A DNA stretch of 64,000 bases from the NCBI RefSeq assembly GCF_963678635.1, contig NC_087067.1, positions 35,911,966-35,975,965 on the forward strand, given 5' to 3'. The notes beneath the pieces are model-generated. The model was given only the letters and a program-made list of their open reading frames with translations, did not search any database and was not told the origin of the DNA. This document shows, one piece after another, positions 41,959 to 51,812 of the stretch. The DNA is from Symsagittifera roscoffensis (taxonomy: Eukaryota; Xenacoelomorpha; Acoela; Convolutidae). Made by a program: the position numbers and the translations under genes. Position 1 is the first letter of the stretch. Each line of letters opens with the position of its first letter.

Positions 41959-42032
41959 CTCAAGAATTACCTTACCAACTCAAGAATTACCTTACCAACT
42001 CAAGTATTACCTTACCAACTCAAGTATTACCC
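41959..42032 (-). repeat. 20-bp tandem repeat, about 3.7 units
   Basis: On the plus strand the unit is CTCAAGAATTACCTTACCAA with A/T variation at one position. On the element's own strand each unit contains TTGGTAAGG, a good 5' splice-site match. It lies between the splice acceptor and the SGNH start codon. Confidence 0.8.
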
Positions 42033-42170
42033 AATTCAAGAATTCTCTAGAAATGCTCTCTTGCAAGTACTTGCTGTAGATTCGGATTATCGCGTGTTCA
42101 ATCAAGATTCTCTCTTTCTGTTTCTCGCTTGAGTGTAGTTGGATTTTCAACTTTGTTTTTCAAACTCGAT

Positions 42171-42183
42171 CTGAAAACAGAAA
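42171..42183 (-). promoter_or_regulatory. Candidate 3' splice site for ORF B
   Basis: On the minus strand the sequence is TTTCTGTTTTCAG followed by ATCGAG. It has the same ATC after the AG as in A1 (3943) and A2 (62507). The ATG at 41918 is about 250 bases downstream. Confidence 0.6.
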
Positions 42184-42461
42184 GCTCATTAAAACTTAGC
42201 ATGTCACGTTCCTAACCTAGAGACCCCCCTTCTACCCATATGGTTAAAATCTTATCATTCTCATATCACTTAAAGCAATTCGATTGGATTTTCCCTTAAG
42301 AACATGCAGATTCATTTTATGTTTTAGCACCATCAATTCTTTCTTTTAAAATTCAATTGTCATGCCAATCACATCTTAAGATCCCTTTACCTGCGCCGCA
42401 CCCCAGTACCTAACTCAAGACTCCTCCCTCACACCCGACCTGATACCTCCATGTACCCGAC

Positions 42462-45400
42462 TCAGGCAATGCTCAAGTAGTACTTCTTGTGAAGATGCAC
42501 CATTATCTCTGTTTCTGCAAAGACCACATGTAGGATAGCGTACAATTCCCTCGAGCTCAGTTTGCCCCTGTTTGGATCGTACACCGGCATCGAGACCTCC
42601 ACTATTCCTCTTTCAATCATGAAGTCACGTAGTCTTGTCAGTGCCAATATCACGTGTTCGGGATCAATTGTGTTTCTGTCGTTGACTCTCGTTACTAGGA
42701 AGCAGAGGTATTTGCCCGGGACTTGTGCCACTGACGGTGGAAGCGCTGCTATGCCTCCCAGTCCTGGCCTCTGTCTGAACAGAAACTCTACGTTCTGGTA
42801 CTCTCTTTTGAAGTCAGCCTCCAATCTTGATTTGAAACTCATGTCCGCCGTGATGCAGATCGCGCTGGTCCTGTTTGACAGGATGAAGTCGCTATCCGTT
42901 ATCATGATGTTCTCTGAGTATTCATTGGGTATTTCGAATTTCGTTTTGAAATTCCTTCCTATGGTAGGCTCTGGTTCTTCTTCCTCCAGTTCCAATCCGC
43001 TTGTTTCCCTCACTTCCTTGAGCTTCTTTATCATCAAATTTTCGGTGTGGGTAAGTCCTACCCCCACTCCCCGGACAAAAATATTTATCGACGTCCCCGT
43101 CGATGTAGTCGGGTCTGAATTGTCCTTGGGGATGTCCAGTGGCCTGTCTGTTGCTGTCCATCCGAAAAGAGGGTCCTCTGTCTTCATGTAATTTGCTGCT
43201 GATACATCGATTTGCTGAATGCTTTGTCCTTCGCGGCTCTCGTCTTTGACATCACGCATCCACTCTAGAATCCTCAAGTTCGTGTTCTCCCTCCTTTCTA
43301 TTTCACTCTGCTCGAGATCCGTCTCCAATTCTGGCGTCGAGTAATCATCCTGCGGATAATGTCCACCATCGTCAATGACCTGCCATTCCTCTTCGGCTTC
43401 CAGTTCGCCTGCACTTAGTAGTTCATCGCCCAACTTGTCTGGCTGTATCTTATCGATCAAGAAGTCATCCCCGTACCTATTGTACCTCATACCTGTTCGT
43501 TTACGATTGCCAGTCCTGGTTTCCGGTGGTGTTGGTCGATCCGGCTCCATCCACTTCGGTACCTCGTTTTGCTCTGGGTCGTTCCAGTCTTCTTCTACAA
43601 ATGAACCTGCATCCGACTCCACTTCTATCTTTTCGTTGTCGTCCAAACTCAAGTTCTCATTACCATCATTTTTCTCTCTAGTGCCTTTCTCATTCACTTC
43701 GCACGCTGGTTCCACCACCAGGTACTCAAGACCTTCCATGTCTTTTGGTAGGCACCAGTCCTCCGGGGACGGGACGTGAGGCTTCAGATTTTCGTAATGT
43801 GCTGCTCGCCCTGTACTCAAGCGATAGAACCGTCCTTGTTGATGTACTTCCGTAATCATGAACGGTCCTCTCCATTTCTTGAGTAGTTTCTTTGTTCCCT
43901 TGGGCGGTATGACATTTTGGAAGACCCACACGTATTGGCCCACTTCGTATGGCTTTGCTCTTAGTATCTTTTCGTCATATTTCTTGCGTTGCCTCATTTG
44001 CGCTTGCGCCGTGTTTCTCCGACATAGCTCGTTTAGCTCTTGTTGTCTTTTGATCGCTTCCTTCACGTATGCTTGAGGTGACGTCCTCTTCCCCTCGTAC
44101 TCCGGGTAGAAGAATGTTATAGGCATTGCCCTTTCCCTGCCTGTCAACATCATGAAAGGACTGATACCCGTCGTTGAGTGCTGAGTACTATTATAGGCTC
44201 CTACTACCTGTGGCAGGTATTTGTCCCAGTCCGTCATGTATCTCGAGCAGTACACCCTGAGCATGTTGACCAGTGTCCTGTCCTGTCTCTCTACCAACCC
44301 ATTGGTCTGTGGATGATAGGTCGTCGAGTGCGCTTGAGCAATGTGTGATCTCTTCATCAATTCTTTTGTCAAGTCCCCCACAAAAGCCTTGCCGTTGTCC
44401 GACTGGAAAGTCATTGGACAACCATACCGCGATATCCAATGCGTTATCAGGTGATCACATGTCTCCTCTGCTGAGGCTGTCTGGCACGGAACCGCTTCCG
44501 CCAACTTGGTGAAGTGATCTATTATAACTAGTATTTGGTTATAACCCGACTCCGTCATGCAGATTTTCTGATGGTCTATCTGCACCACTTCATTGAATTC
44601 CGAACTTTCGACAGACTTGAGGGGAAACTTCATCTTCCTTGGGTCTTTTACTTGAAGGCATGCTAGGCAGGCATTCACCCATCTCTCGCAAGCTATTCTC
44701 ATTCCCGGCCAGTCGAACCTGTGAAGTATCCTTTGTTGTACTTTATCTATCCCCTGGTGGCCCATCTGGTCGTGTGATCTGAAAAGCACCTCCGTTTGGT
44801 ACAATTGTGGTAGTATGATGAGGTTGTGTTTGTGTAATATTTTTTCCTCATCTCTTCTCTTGCACGCTACCACCCCTTCAGCTGTGTGATAAAGTAAGTC
44901 TCTCTTTTCTTTGTAGAACTGGCTCAAGATCTTGTAGCTGTCTTCCTCAAGTTCCCCCTTCTCCTTGACTCCCGAATGGATCCATTTGGAGAGGTTACTT
45001 GTCATTTTGTCATTCTTCTGGGCCCTTATTAGGTCAGACAGCCTGTATCTCGCCTTAACGTGCTCCTTTAGCGCCATGATCTGTCCATTCATTTCACCAG
45101 GGTTGTGGATGTCATCGCTCAGCTTCACACATATCATCCTTTTCACGATTTTCATGTCGTCTTCTGGTACCAGATTCGTTCTGACGTTTGAGTTACACGA
45201 TAGTTCCCTTAGTGGTTTTCTTGAAACTGCTATTTTCTCGAGCTCTTCACCACCTCGTACCTCTTGTATTTCCAGATTGTACGTCCCTGAAGATGGATCC
45301 GTCTGTAATTCCCTGTCGTGCTGTCTTATCTTCTCTTCCGCCAGTATCATGCATAGACTGTCTTGGTCTTCGCTGCTCTCATCCGAGTCTTCATCCCATT

Positions 45401-48400
45401 CTTCACGCTCCCCGGACAATTTCCCTTCTCCGGTTTCGTCTTTTTCCATGAATCTGGACCACTCCCCGGACTCTTGATCTAGTCCCAGGTGTTCAACTTC
45501 TTCTCTGAATGTTACTTTCTTATCCTTGACTTTTGTCTGTTCCAGAATTTTTTCGGGGATTTCTTCAACTAGTGATCGCACAACTTCCCTGCTATCAGTG
45601 ATGCTTCCTTTTGAGACGTCAGTATTGTTCACTGTTTCTTCTCTCCGAAGTATGGTTAGTTCCGGTGCTTCCTGACCTTTCCCTTGGATCCCGGGCTTGT
45701 CATCTGATAGTTTCTCAAGCAACCTTATTAAGTCTTCATCTATTCGGACCGTTCCCTCCTCTACCTGGATGAGATCATAACCTTTTGCCTTAAGTGTTTC
45801 CCTCACGATCTTGGACTTGAGCATTATTCCTATCGGAATCCCTCTGCTTTTCTTCAAGATGGTCTTTTCAAGAGGCTCTTTCGGCAATTCGGGATGATCT
45901 TCAATCGGTTTGCCTGATTTGTGCAGCCATCTCGTGAGTGGAAGACTGTCGTACGTTTCTTTGTCCATGAAGGAGAAGCCGTCTTTGATCTCAGGTCTGT
46001 CCGCCTCTCTTTGTTCTTGCCTCTCGTAGAACTCCGTCTTCTTACTCAAGCTGTCAGCATTTTGATGTTTATCTCGTGTTCTGTGCTCAATTATCATGTT
46101 GTATCCATCCAAGCGAACTATCCACCTCCCAATATAGCTCTGGTCCATTGAGTACGTTTTCAGCCAGCTTAGTGCTCGGTTGTCGACTCGCAGCTTGAAG
46201 GGCTCACTGCCTAAGTATGCTCTGTATTTTTCGACAAAGGTGACCACCGCAAACATCTCTGCTTTCGGTGCTCCGTACTTCATTTCTGTGTCACTTAGGA
46301 CCTTGCTCCCGTATGCTATTGGTCTCAAGACTGTCTTCCCATTCCATTCTTGTTCTTGATGGAGAATCCCAGAAATAGCGACTACTGACGCATCCGTGTC
46401 TAGCACGTACATCCCCTTCTCAGTCGGCATACCCAGTACTGGTGCCTCACACAGCTCTTTCTTTATTCTCTGGAATGACTCTTCTGCCGCGTTGTTACAC
46501 GTGAACTTCTTGCCCTTGTGTCTCATTAATTGTTGCATCGGGTATACCTTGTCCGCATAGCCCTTGATGAATTCTCTATAATAGTTGGCGAAACCCAGGA
46601 AGCTCATCAGCTGGTGCTCCGTCTTCGGTGATTTCCAGGTTAGGACTGCTTCCACGGCGTCTGGGTCAGGTCTGATACCGTGTTTATCTACCATCCTGCC
46701 CAAGTATTTAATCGAGTCCTTGAGTATCTCGCACTTTGATGGTTTACACTTCAGCCCCGATCTTTTCATGCACGCGAACACCTCGTCAAGCCTCTCGATG
46801 TGGTCCTCTAGTGTTGGCGTTGCTATTACCACGTCGTCCACATAGCACATTACCAGGTTGCCGTACTTCTTCGTCACGCCTATCAACGCGTGTGCCATCA
46901 GCCGCTGAAACGTGGCTGTTGCATTGCAGAGTCCAAACGGCATCCGTTTCCATTGAAACAGACCCAACTCGCAGGCGAACCCTGTCTTGTCCCTGTCTTG
47001 CTTCCTTAATGGTACCTGCCAAAAGGCCGAGCCTAAATCAAGAGTCGTAAAAAATTTCGCATCACCTAACTTCGAGAGGCTCTCATCAATTCTAGGTATG
47101 GGATAGGCATCCTTCACCGTGACGGAGTTCAGGTATCGAAAGTCACAACAAAACCTTAACTGGTCGCCTTTCTTTTTGGCCATCACTACTCCACACGCCC
47201 ACGGTGACTTGGATGGTTCTATCATGTCATACTCTAGTAACGTTTCGATTTCTTTTCTACACGCGTCCGATTTGTGTGGGGTCATGCGCCTCGCCCCCTC
47301 CCTGTGTGGCACCGCGTTTTCCTCAAGTTCTATTTCATGTTCAACAAAATTACAACACCCGATATCCGCCTTATGCCTTGAAAAAACCTCCTCGTTCCGC
47401 TCTAGTACGTCCTTGATAGCTTCGAGCTGTTCATCTTTCAGTTTGCCCCTTAAATGTTCATTCTCCGGCAGAACCGGTTTATCAGTTTGCATTTCATCTA
47501 GCGTGGGTCGCTCTGGAAAGTTCGAACAGCTCGAAAGCCCATCGTCCGTTTCTGACTTAAGTGATTTGATAAGACTTGAAGAATCTTTTATTCTCTGCAA
47601 TCGTCTCAAGATACAAATTTTGTCCCTGTGATTAGGACAATCAACAACTTCATTTTGTTTTGAGTTTTCAATTGTTTCGTATCGAGTTTTAACTGGTAAA
47701 GCATATCCCAGCTTCCTCCCTCTCTGTATCGTGATCGGTATATCAAGGGTATTCAACAAGACACTGACGCAGAGGCCGCTCTTCGTTATCGAAAATGATC
47801 TTCCTAAAACAGCAGCGCTTTGACTATTGGGATTCGGAACTATACACACTTGCTTGTTGTCACTTAGTTCATTATAATTTTTCATCCTCAAGCTTACGAT
47901 TGCCGCTTCATTAGCTTTTAACCTCACTCTCCTACTCAAGAATACCGGTGCTTTGTTTTCATTCGCCATTATTAAATTTACCGGTTTGATTGCGTACCTC
48001 CTATCCGGGTTCCGTATCCTGAACATTGCATTATTTAGATCAATCGTTACGTCGAAATTCCTGATGAAGTCTCTGCCCAAAATGAATTGGTCAGATTCAT
48101 CTAGGTTTTCTACCACGATGAAGCTCATCCACAGGTTACGTTCCCCCAAATTGAGGGCTATTATCGGCGTCCTGCCCAACACCCGAAGGGCCCCTTTGTT
48201 TGCAGCTGACAGCCGTATTCTCGAGTCTATCAAGTCACCTTTGTCAAAGCCCATCTTTTCCCATGTTTCGATTGGTATGACGCTCAAGACTGCTCCCGTG
48301 TCGAGTAATCCACGTAACTGAGTCTTTTTGCCATTTATGTCTAGCACGTGCCCTGTCACGTCTGCTTCCGTCCCGATGTGCATTGCATCTTCTTCGAGCA

Positions 48401-51269
48401 TAGCACAGTGTCCAATCGATCTTACTTTCAATTCTTCTTTCCCTACATAGATTTGTCCAATTAGGTCTTCGTCGCATGTTATCATCGTCTTGGTATAGAT
48501 GTTGATTCCATCTATATTTAGCATGACCTCGTGTGGACCATAAGCTTCAGTGTACCTATTATCAACACGTACCGATTTGCTGCCCCCTCTCGTGAGTAGT
48601 GCCCTGAGCGCTCTAGAAGTCGTTTGTGGACTTATTCCACTCAAGTAGTCTGCATACACGTCAAGGTGCATTATCGTCTGGTCGCTCGGCTCGCTCAAGT
48701 TTCTGGTTACCTCGTGTCCGCCCACTGTGATTATCGACATTATTCTTGCTCCGATTTTCGATATTCCAAAAGGTTTACCTGTCACCATTTTCACGGTGTT
48801 ACAATTCCCGGTCTTCATTGAGCCCGTTCTAGCCTCTGGTATTGAGTTCGATCCGGTTAATGCTTCGTTAAAATTCTGTCTTTCGATCTCCAACTTTAGT
48901 CGTTGCTCTATTTCTTTCGCAGCCAGATCTTGTTTCACTTTGGCAATTGCTTCCGTCGCCGCTTTCTCATAATTTATCTCTAGAGAGCTTCCGGCCGCGG
49001 ACTCTAACGCACCGCTAACATGTGTAACAGCTTTCACTGTCTTCGTCGGCAATTCGGTGTTTGGTGGCCCCAAGTTCCTAGATTCAAACTCGTTTTGCCT
49101 GTTCCGCTGATTCTGCACCGCCGCTAATGCCAACTTATGTTTGGGGTGATTCTGGTCATTGACCGCTTCCCAGAACAAGGGACAATCCATTCTGAAGTGC
49201 CCCTCCTGGTTACAGAAGAAGCATCTGGCGCCTATCTTGATGATTAAGCCATTATAGTACTCGTGTTCCTCCATCTGGCTCATATCCTCTTCATCCGGTG
49301 CATAACCTAGGCTCTTCATGCCTTGTTTGTACGTTGTGCAGTCAGCCACATGATGATCCGCTGACCCGCAGTTTGCGCATGATCTGCGCTTGTCCATATC
49401 ATCTCTAGGCTTGTACCATGATGACCTCTGGGGTTGGCTTCCCCCTTGCGTGTTCCTGTTTTCGGAATATGAGTACTTCTTAGGTTTCATCAGCATGTAT
49501 TCTCTTGATTTCTGTCTCATTTCTTCTGGGGTGGGTGCGCTGTCCTTCGACAATGTGTAGTATGTTGCTAACATTGTCCTTAAGTCATCACTTTTCACCC
49601 CATCGATGAACTTCGAGGCAATGCTAAAGTTCCGTCTATTTGTCGACTCCTCTGGGTCACTCCTCCTTCTCAAGCTCTCGAGGTCATCTAGGAACCGATC
49701 TATTGACTCGTCGTCCCTCTGCCTTCTCTTTTCAAATCGCATCATCGCTTGGTGACCCTTCATGCCTGACCCGAATCGATTCAGCAATATCTCGAAGATC
49801 TTGTCCGCGGTGTCGCGTTCTTCCTCCTTCTTTGCGACCACGCATTTTAATGCCGTTCCTTCCAAGTTGCTCAGTATGGCTGTACATGCTTGTCTTTCGT
49901 CACTCATGTTGTCTTGTTCTAGGTGTAATCTCATCACTTCCACCCAAGTGTCAATGCATCCATCGGAGTCGTCCTTGAATTCTTTTGGCTTCTTGAATGT
50001 CTTTCTTGATTTTCCCTCTCTCCTGTCGCTCGAGTCAGTGTTCCTCGTGGCGAAGGCCTCTAGAGTCCTGTTCATCATCTCCCAAGTGCTGGCCCATGTC
50101 ATAGCATCCGGTCCTGTGTTGCTGTTAGCTGTTGAATCTCCCGGAGCAGTCGTTGTATTCGACGTTCCATTCTTCATTATTGTTTTCGCAGCTGTTGGTG
50201 CTATGCTTATCGCATCCCTGGTTAAGGGCAACGGTGTCGATTGCCGTTTGTTCCTTTGTGGTTCTACAAAGTCAACTCTGGTGCTTTGCGTACGATCCGC
50301 TGCCGGTCTTTCTTGTGGAGTAGAACCTCTCAAGATTGCATCCAACTTCGCCTGTATTGCACACGAACTCTCGGCTTGACTCTTGCTCATTGTGTCCATT
50401 CTCCTTTCCAGGCTCCCTAATTGGCTGTTGACATCATCATATCGGTTCTTCAACTGTTGCATGTCTGTTTTGATGTTCTTTTCTCGTTCTTCATTGGTGG
50501 CTTCTACCTTATCTGACATTTCCTTGAGTCTCTCATCTGTTGCCTTAGCTAGGTTAAAATAACTGTCTAGATACTCGTGCTTGTTGTATCTTATCTCCTT
50601 TTTTATCACCTCTCTGTCTTCTTCACTGTGCTTAAGTCTTTTGTCAATCTGATTTAATTTCGCCAACAAGTCACCCAGCTCAATGGTAGTCTCTTCATGG
50701 TCAGCTGTCGGTCTCTCTTCGGCCGTAGCCTCTGCTTTAGCTTGTTCCTCTCTTGGATTGGCTTCTGAGGTCTTCGTGCTCACTGTCCCAAATGTTCGTG
50801 CTCTTTCTGCTTTTGGTTCTTCAGTCACGTTTTCTTTTGATTTTATTCCGAACATTATTCCCAATTTTTCCGTAAAAGATGTCCTCTTTACTTGAGAGTC
50901 TTCTTTCACCGTTTCTTCGGTGTTGCCTATTGCATCTTCCGCGTCATCTATCGGTGAGAACTCTATGGGTTTCTGGTTCGGTTCCTCTGCATTGGGCATT
51001 GGAGTTGACTCTGTCGCCATCTTCCTTGTTTCATCCACACTTTGATCGGGTGTCTCTAGATCAATCTCGATGGTGGGTTCTACTCGCTCCCCTTCCGTGC
51101 CCTCTTTCGCCCTGTTCTCCGCTGTACTCCTTGTGCTGACCATGTTAACTGAAAAGTTCGTCTTCGTTATCTTTGGGCCCGTTGATGTCGTTCCGCGCAG
51201 CGATGAATTATATTTCGTGTTTGATCCACTTGACCTTTTTTCGAGCACCGGTACCCTACTCCGCCTCAT
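42462..51269 (-). CDS. Gag-protease-RT-RNaseH-integrase-macro polyprotein of element B
   Basis: This is one uninterrupted 2935-codon frame. The ATG at 51269 opens it, but the internal ATG at 51143 (MVSTRS) matches the A2 gag start (MVETRS) and follows a splice acceptor, so 51143 is the likelier start. Using 51269 numbering: coiled-coil N-terminal region to about 320; capsid-like region about 390-600; two CCHC knuckles near 629 and 680; protease Asp990-Thr-Gly; RT with Y1476-V-D-D; RNase H with TDAS near 1622; integrase HHCC, then D2232, D2291 and Glu about 2327; GPF module; and a macro-like domain about 2790-2935. Element A2 encodes the same protein in three frames. Confidence 0.9.
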   Translation of the reverse strand: MRRSRVPVLEKRSSGSNTKYNSSLRGTTSTGPKITKTNFSVNMVSTRSTAENRAKEGTEGERVEPTIEIDLETPDQSVDETRKMATESTPMPNAEEPNQKPIEFSPIDDAEDAIGNTEETVKEDSQVKRTSFTEKLGIMFGIKSKENVTEEPKAERARTFGTVSTKTSEANPREEQAKAEATAEERPTADHEETTIELGDLLAKLNQIDKRLKHSEEDREVIKKEIRYNKHEYLDSYFNLAKATDERLKEMSDKVEATNEEREKNIKTDMQQLKNRYDDVNSQLGSLERRMDTMSKSQAESSCAIQAKLDAILRGSTPQERPAADRTQSTRVDFVEPQRNKRQSTPLPLTRDAISIAPTAAKTIMKNGTSNTTTAPGDSTANSNTGPDAMTWASTWEMMNRTLEAFATRNTDSSDRREGKSRKTFKKPKEFKDDSDGCIDTWVEVMRLHLEQDNMSDERQACTAILSNLEGTALKCVVAKKEEERDTADKIFEILLNRFGSGMKGHQAMMRFEKRRQRDDESIDRFLDDLESLRRRSDPEESTNRRNFSIASKFIDGVKSDDLRTMLATYYTLSKDSAPTPEEMRQKSREYMLMKPKKYSYSENRNTQGGSQPQRSSWYKPRDDMDKRRSCANCGSADHHVADCTTYKQGMKSLGYAPDEEDMSQMEEHEYYNGLIIKIGARCFFCNQEGHFRMDCPLFWEAVNDQNHPKHKLALAAVQNQRNRQNEFESRNLGPPNTELPTKTVKAVTHVSGALESAAGSSLEINYEKAATEAIAKVKQDLAAKEIEQRLKLEIERQNFNEALTGSNSIPEARTGSMKTGNCNTVKMVTGKPFGISKIGARIMSIITVGGHEVTRNLSEPSDQTIMHLDVYADYLSGISPQTTSRALRALLTRGGSKSVRVDNRYTEAYGPHEVMLNIDGINIYTKTMITCDEDLIGQIYVGKEELKVRSIGHCAMLEEDAMHIGTEADVTGHVLDINGKKTQLRGLLDTGAVLSVIPIETWEKMGFDKGDLIDSRIRLSAANKGALRVLGRTPIIALNLGERNLWMSFIVVENLDESDQFILGRDFIRNFDVTIDLNNAMFRIRNPDRRYAIKPVNLIMANENKAPVFLSRRVRLKANEAAIVSLRMKNYNELSDNKQVCIVPNPNSQSAAVLGRSFSITKSGLCVSVLLNTLDIPITIQRGRKLGYALPVKTRYETIENSKQNEVVDCPNHRDKICILRRLQRIKDSSSLIKSLKSETDDGLSSCSNFPERPTLDEMQTDKPVLPENEHLRGKLKDEQLEAIKDVLERNEEVFSRHKADIGCCNFVEHEIELEENAVPHREGARRMTPHKSDACRKEIETLLEYDMIEPSKSPWACGVVMAKKKGDQLRFCCDFRYLNSVTVKDAYPIPRIDESLSKLGDAKFFTTLDLGSAFWQVPLRKQDRDKTGFACELGLFQWKRMPFGLCNATATFQRLMAHALIGVTKKYGNLVMCYVDDVVIATPTLEDHIERLDEVFACMKRSGLKCKPSKCEILKDSIKYLGRMVDKHGIRPDPDAVEAVLTWKSPKTEHQLMSFLGFANYYREFIKGYADKVYPMQQLMRHKGKKFTCNNAAEESFQRIKKELCEAPVLGMPTEKGMYVLDTDASVVAISGILHQEQEWNGKTVLRPIAYGSKVLSDTEMKYGAPKAEMFAVVTFVEKYRAYLGSEPFKLRVDNRALSWLKTYSMDQSYIGRWIVRLDGYNMIIEHRTRDKHQNADSLSKKTEFYERQEQREADRPEIKDGFSFMDKETYDSLPLTRWLHKSGKPIEDHPELPKEPLEKTILKKSRGIPIGIMLKSKIVRETLKAKGYDLIQVEEGTVRIDEDLIRLLEKLSDDKPGIQGKGQEAPELTILRREETVNNTDVSKGSITDSREVVRSLVEEIPEKILEQTKVKDKKVTFREEVEHLGLDQESGEWSRFMEKDETGEGKLSGEREEWDEDSDESSEDQDSLCMILAEEKIRQHDRELQTDPSSGTYNLEIQEVRGGEELEKIAVSRKPLRELSCNSNVRTNLVPEDDMKIVKRMICVKLSDDIHNPGEMNGQIMALKEHVKARYRLSDLIRAQKNDKMTSNLSKWIHSGVKEKGELEEDSYKILSQFYKEKRDLLYHTAEGVVACKRRDEEKILHKHNLIILPQLYQTEVLFRSHDQMGHQGIDKVQQRILHRFDWPGMRIACERWVNACLACLQVKDPRKMKFPLKSVESSEFNEVVQIDHQKICMTESGYNQILVIIDHFTKLAEAVPCQTASAEETCDHLITHWISRYGCPMTFQSDNGKAFVGDLTKELMKRSHIAQAHSTTYHPQTNGLVERQDRTLVNMLRVYCSRYMTDWDKYLPQVVGAYNSTQHSTTGISPFMMLTGRERAMPITFFYPEYEGKRTSPQAYVKEAIKRQQELNELCRRNTAQAQMRQRKKYDEKILRAKPYEVGQYVWVFQNVIPPKGTKKLLKKWRGPFMITEVHQQGRFYRLSTGRAAHYENLKPHVPSPEDWCLPKDMEGLEYLVVEPACEVNEKGTREKNDGNENLSLDDNEKIEVESDAGSFVEEDWNDPEQNEVPKWMEPDRPTPPETRTGNRKRTGMRYNRYGDDFLIDKIQPDKLGDELLSAGELEAEEEWQVIDDGGHYPQDDYSTPELETDLEQSEIERRENTNLRILEWMRDVKDESREGQSIQQIDVSAANYMKTEDPLFGWTATDRPLDIPKDNSDPTTSTGTSINIFVRGVGVGLTHTENLMIKKLKEVRETSGLELEEEEPEPTIGRNFKTKFEIPNEYSENIMITDSDFILSNRTSAICITADMSFKSRLEADFKREYQNVEFLFRQRPGLGGIAALPPSVAQVPGKYLCFLVTRVNDRNTIDPEHVILALTRLRDFMIERGIVEVSMPVYDPNRGKLSSRELYAILHVVFAETEIMVHLHKKYYLSIA

Positions 51270-51812
51270 TATTTCTATTTACAACTGCTTCTATTTACAA
51301 TTTTATTATATACACGATTCTATTCTAAGGGTAAAAAAAAATATTTTTTGTGGTAACAAACTCTGTACAACGTGTTAAAAACCTTATCCAATTCTCTTTC
51401 TAAAACCTCCGAAAAATTTTCCTTAATTTGGTCTCAACCCTACCTATTTCGATTTGTCTTATTCTGTCTTAAAAGTCAAAGTCACTGTCTTTTTTCGTTT
51501 TATGGTTTTTGTTCTTTTTTCTATTCTTTTTTGTTTTTTGTTTTGCTTTTTGTCTTTTTGCTCGTTTTTTGTCTCCCTAGTTGCCCCCCTTTACTCGGTT
51601 AGCTAAGCCTCGTTCGGAGAGCGTACCAGGAAATTTTCTCGAGTGTTCTTAAAAAGCTATCACGGTACAACCGGAAGGTTTGCACGTTCCTGTCGAACCG
51701 TACCGCCGGTACTCTAGAATGGGCATTCAGCCCGAAGCTGTCTCAAGTGGGTTCGACTCCGTAGTCTTGATGTCGTAAACACCCAGGAGCGCCATAAAAA
51801 CACTATGTAACA
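51144..51812 (-). repeat. 5' end of element B: LTR head and leader
   Basis: On the minus strand it starts TGTTACATAGTG at 51812. A 23-bp block and later stretches match 15528 onward. An A-rich stretch and a leader follow. A splice-acceptor-like CTTTTCAG ends at 51149, five bases before the ATG at 51143. The right limit of any LTR cannot be fixed because no second copy of this LTR is in the window. I found no convincing tRNA primer-binding site. Confidence 0.55.

Larger units (their letters stand above)
41919..42461 (-). other. Gap between the gag-pol and SGNH frames of element B
   Basis: No coding frame was found. It contains a splice-acceptor-like tract (42171-42183), a 20-bp tandem repeat (41959-42032) and a pyrimidine/purine-skewed stretch near 42400-42450. 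Its position equals 3562-4038 and 62188-62583. Confidence 0.6.
19565..51812 (-). mobile_element. Element B: giant Ty3/gypsy-like retrotransposon, minus strand, with internal tandem duplication
   Basis: Read on the minus strand this shows a head starting TGTTACAT at 51812, a short leader and a single gag-PR-RT-RNaseH-IN-macro frame (51269/51143-42462). These are followed by a leader with a splice acceptor, an SGNH frame (41918-40005), a 2300-codon frame (40023-33052) and a 3' end joined to an A-family LTR. Without the duplicated 13,058 bases it spans about 19.2 kb. Protein order is the same as in A1 and A2, but the DNA is strongly diverged. All three main frames in the copy 2 arrangement are open. 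Confidence 0.8.
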
